Of a stretch of DNA of 5,125 nucleotides, positions 4,570 through 5,125 are shown in pieces. Origin of the DNA: Akkermansiaceae bacterium UBA6138 (lineage in GTDB: Bacteria; Verrucomicrobiota; Verrucomicrobiia; Verrucomicrobiales; DEV007); the NCBI GenBank assembly GCA_002422425.1, contig DIVG01000088.1:1-5125 (forward strand), given 5' to 3'. Made by a program: the position numbers and the translations under genes. Each line of letters opens with the position of its first letter. The stretch's first letter is position 1. The notes beneath the pieces are model-generated. The model worked only from the letters and a program-made list of their open reading frames with translations, was not told where the DNA came from and did not search any database.

Positions 4570-4610
4570 GGTATTCTGGTTTCGTTAGGGTTCAGGGATC
4601 AGGGTTCGGG
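4570..4610 (-). promoter_or_regulatory. A/C-rich leader element of the amidotransferase gene
   Basis: Minus-strand sequence CCCGAACCCTGAT, CCCTGAACCCTAAC, then GAAACCAGAATACC leads into ATG at 4569. It is a short tandem of a CCCTGAA-like unit (GAACCC at 4607-4602 and 4593-4588). It shares the 13-base core CCTGAACCCTAAC with the leader of the HTH gene, and a variant CCTGAACCCGAACC with 58-45. There is no Shine-Dalgarno motif and no clear -10/-35 pair. Confidence 0.55.
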
Positions 4611-4621
4611 TGGAGAGGAAA

Positions 4622-4651
4622 GGGACGGTCCCGCCGCCCTCAGAGGGAGGC
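4622..4651. repeat. Two adjacent short inverted repeats at the end of the amidoligase gene
   Basis: GGGAC-G-GTCCC at 4622-4632 is a perfect 5-bp-arm palindrome. CCCTC-A-GAGGG at 4637-4647 is another, extendable to 4633-4651 with one mismatched pair; it is centred on the amidoligase stop codon (4642-4640). On the minus strand the first is followed by TTTCCTCT, so the pair might act as a weak terminator or RNA 3'-end stabiliser between the amidoligase and amidotransferase genes. The one-base loops make RNA hairpins shorter than the DNA symmetry suggests. Confidence 0.35.
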
Positions 4652-5125
4652 GTCGGGGTAGCGCTCGTCGAAGCGCTTGCAGAGGCGCTGGGCTTCCTTG
4701 CGCATGGTGGAGAACTCGGCGTGCAGGGGACCGAAGAGGCCGAGGGCGACGGGGCGCTTGGACCCGGCCCAGCCGAGGTAATCGTGGAGGTAGCGCAGGG
4801 CGGAGACGGCGGTGGCGGTGCGCTTGATCTGCGCCTTGTTCTTCGTGAACCCGCCGAGGACGCGGACCTCGTGGGCGCGGCGGCAAAGCCCGAGCACCGT
4901 ACCAAGGTGATGGAGGATCTTCTTCGCGTTGAGCGTTCCGGCGAAGACGCGGAACTCCACCACTCCGACGTAGCGTCCGTCGGCGTCGCGCTTGAAGGCC
5001 TTGCGGAAGTTCACCATGCCGCGCCCGCACTGCTCGGCGCACTCGGCTTTGACCCGCTCCTCCTCGGTGGTGACGAGGCGGCGCATCTTGGACCCGGTGT
5101 CCTCCAAGAGCGGGTGGCTGTAGTG
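4640..5125 (-). CDS. Predicted amidoligase, C-terminal part (runs off the window)
   Basis: 161 residues are visible, open at the right edge with no internal stop, so the N-terminal part lies outside. The segment beginning HYSHPLLEDTGSK is followed by a helical stretch and then DGRYVGVVEFRVFAGTLNAK (about residues 49-68), which matches the conserved C-terminal signature of the putative amidoligase family (Amidoligase_2, glutamine-synthetase/GCS2-like fold): a strand with EFR, then G-T-L. A helical tail follows (KKILHHLGTVLGLC..., then ALRYLHDYLGW, and a charged end). The family is predicted from genome-context work to form amide or peptide bonds using ATP, and to occur beside class II glutamine amidotransferases; that is the gene found 70 bases downstream here. 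The ATP-binding residues lie mostly in the missing part, so activity cannot be judged. A TTG at 5107 is not taken as start, because the frame continues and the family domain is larger. Confidence 0.72.
   Translation of the reverse strand, partial: HYSHPLLEDTGSKMRRLVTTEEERVKAECAEQCGRGMVNFRKAFKRDADGRYVGVVEFRVFAGTLNAKKILHHLGTVLGLCRRAHEVRVLGGFTKNKAQIKRTATAVSALRYLHDYLGWAGSKRPVALGLFGPLHAEFSTMRKEAQRLCKRFDERYPDASL

Noticed and set aside
3925..4827. 300-codon plus-strand frame, one of the longest in the window
   Set aside because: It spans the antisense of two minus-strand genes and their gap, and ends in a low-complexity Arg/Gly/Ala run; typical of GC-rich shadow frames.
4599..5042. Arg/Pro-rich minus-strand frame overlapping the amidoligase
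   Set aside because: Shifted reading of the amidoligase gene; composition is almost all Arg, Pro, Leu and Ala, without family motifs.
1..5125. CRISPR array, tRNA, rRNA, transposase or integrase
   Set aside because: No regularly spaced repeats, cloverleaf-like sequence or recombinase motif was seen; mobility is inferred only from gene content.

Overview
GC-rich bacterial DNA with tightly packed genes, several stop/start overlaps (ATGA or TGATG) and no rRNA, tRNA or CRISPR. The combination of an AbiE toxin-antitoxin cassette, an AAA+ ATPase, several orphan small proteins and a predicted amidoligase/amidotransferase pair looks like an accessory region of a mobile or plastic element (plasmid, integrative element or genomic island). 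The host cannot be fixed from the sequence. Starts that open a leader lack a Shine-Dalgarno motif and have A/C-rich leaders, while two internal operon genes have near-perfect ones. A Verrucomicrobiota- or Planctomycetota-like host is only a guess.

Layout. 1-33: the first 11 codons of a minus-strand gene that leaves the window. 26-205: a doubtful minus-strand small ORF. 177-266: the AbiE control region, with two identical 15-bp palindromes, one on each side of a sigma70-like promoter. 267-1909 (plus): the bicistronic AbiE type IV toxin-antitoxin operon, AbiEi antitoxin then AbiEii nucleotidyltransferase, joined by a TGATG overlap. 1910-1922: a 13-base convergent gap. 1923-5125 (minus): a seven-gene series, transcribed right to left: C-terminal part of a predicted amidoligase; a class II glutamine-amidotransferase-like Ntn protein; a 204-residue protein with a C-terminal helix-turn-helix and an AT-hook-like motif; a 57-residue protein; a 217-residue AAA+ ATPase; a 90-residue protein; a 67-residue protein.

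How the genes may work together. The amidoligase and amidotransferase are a plausible enzyme pair for making or editing an amide/peptide linkage, using glutamine-type chemistry. The downstream genes are translationally coupled (3225, 3071, 2421/2395, 2126) and probably co-expressed with the HTH protein. AbiE lies in the opposite orientation between two minus-strand gene groups, as expected for an independently acquired stabilisation or anti-phage module. A recurring CCTGAACCC-type A/C-rich leader upstream of the minus-strand starts at 33, 3836 and 4569 suggests that the two minus-strand groups share expression signals and once formed one series.
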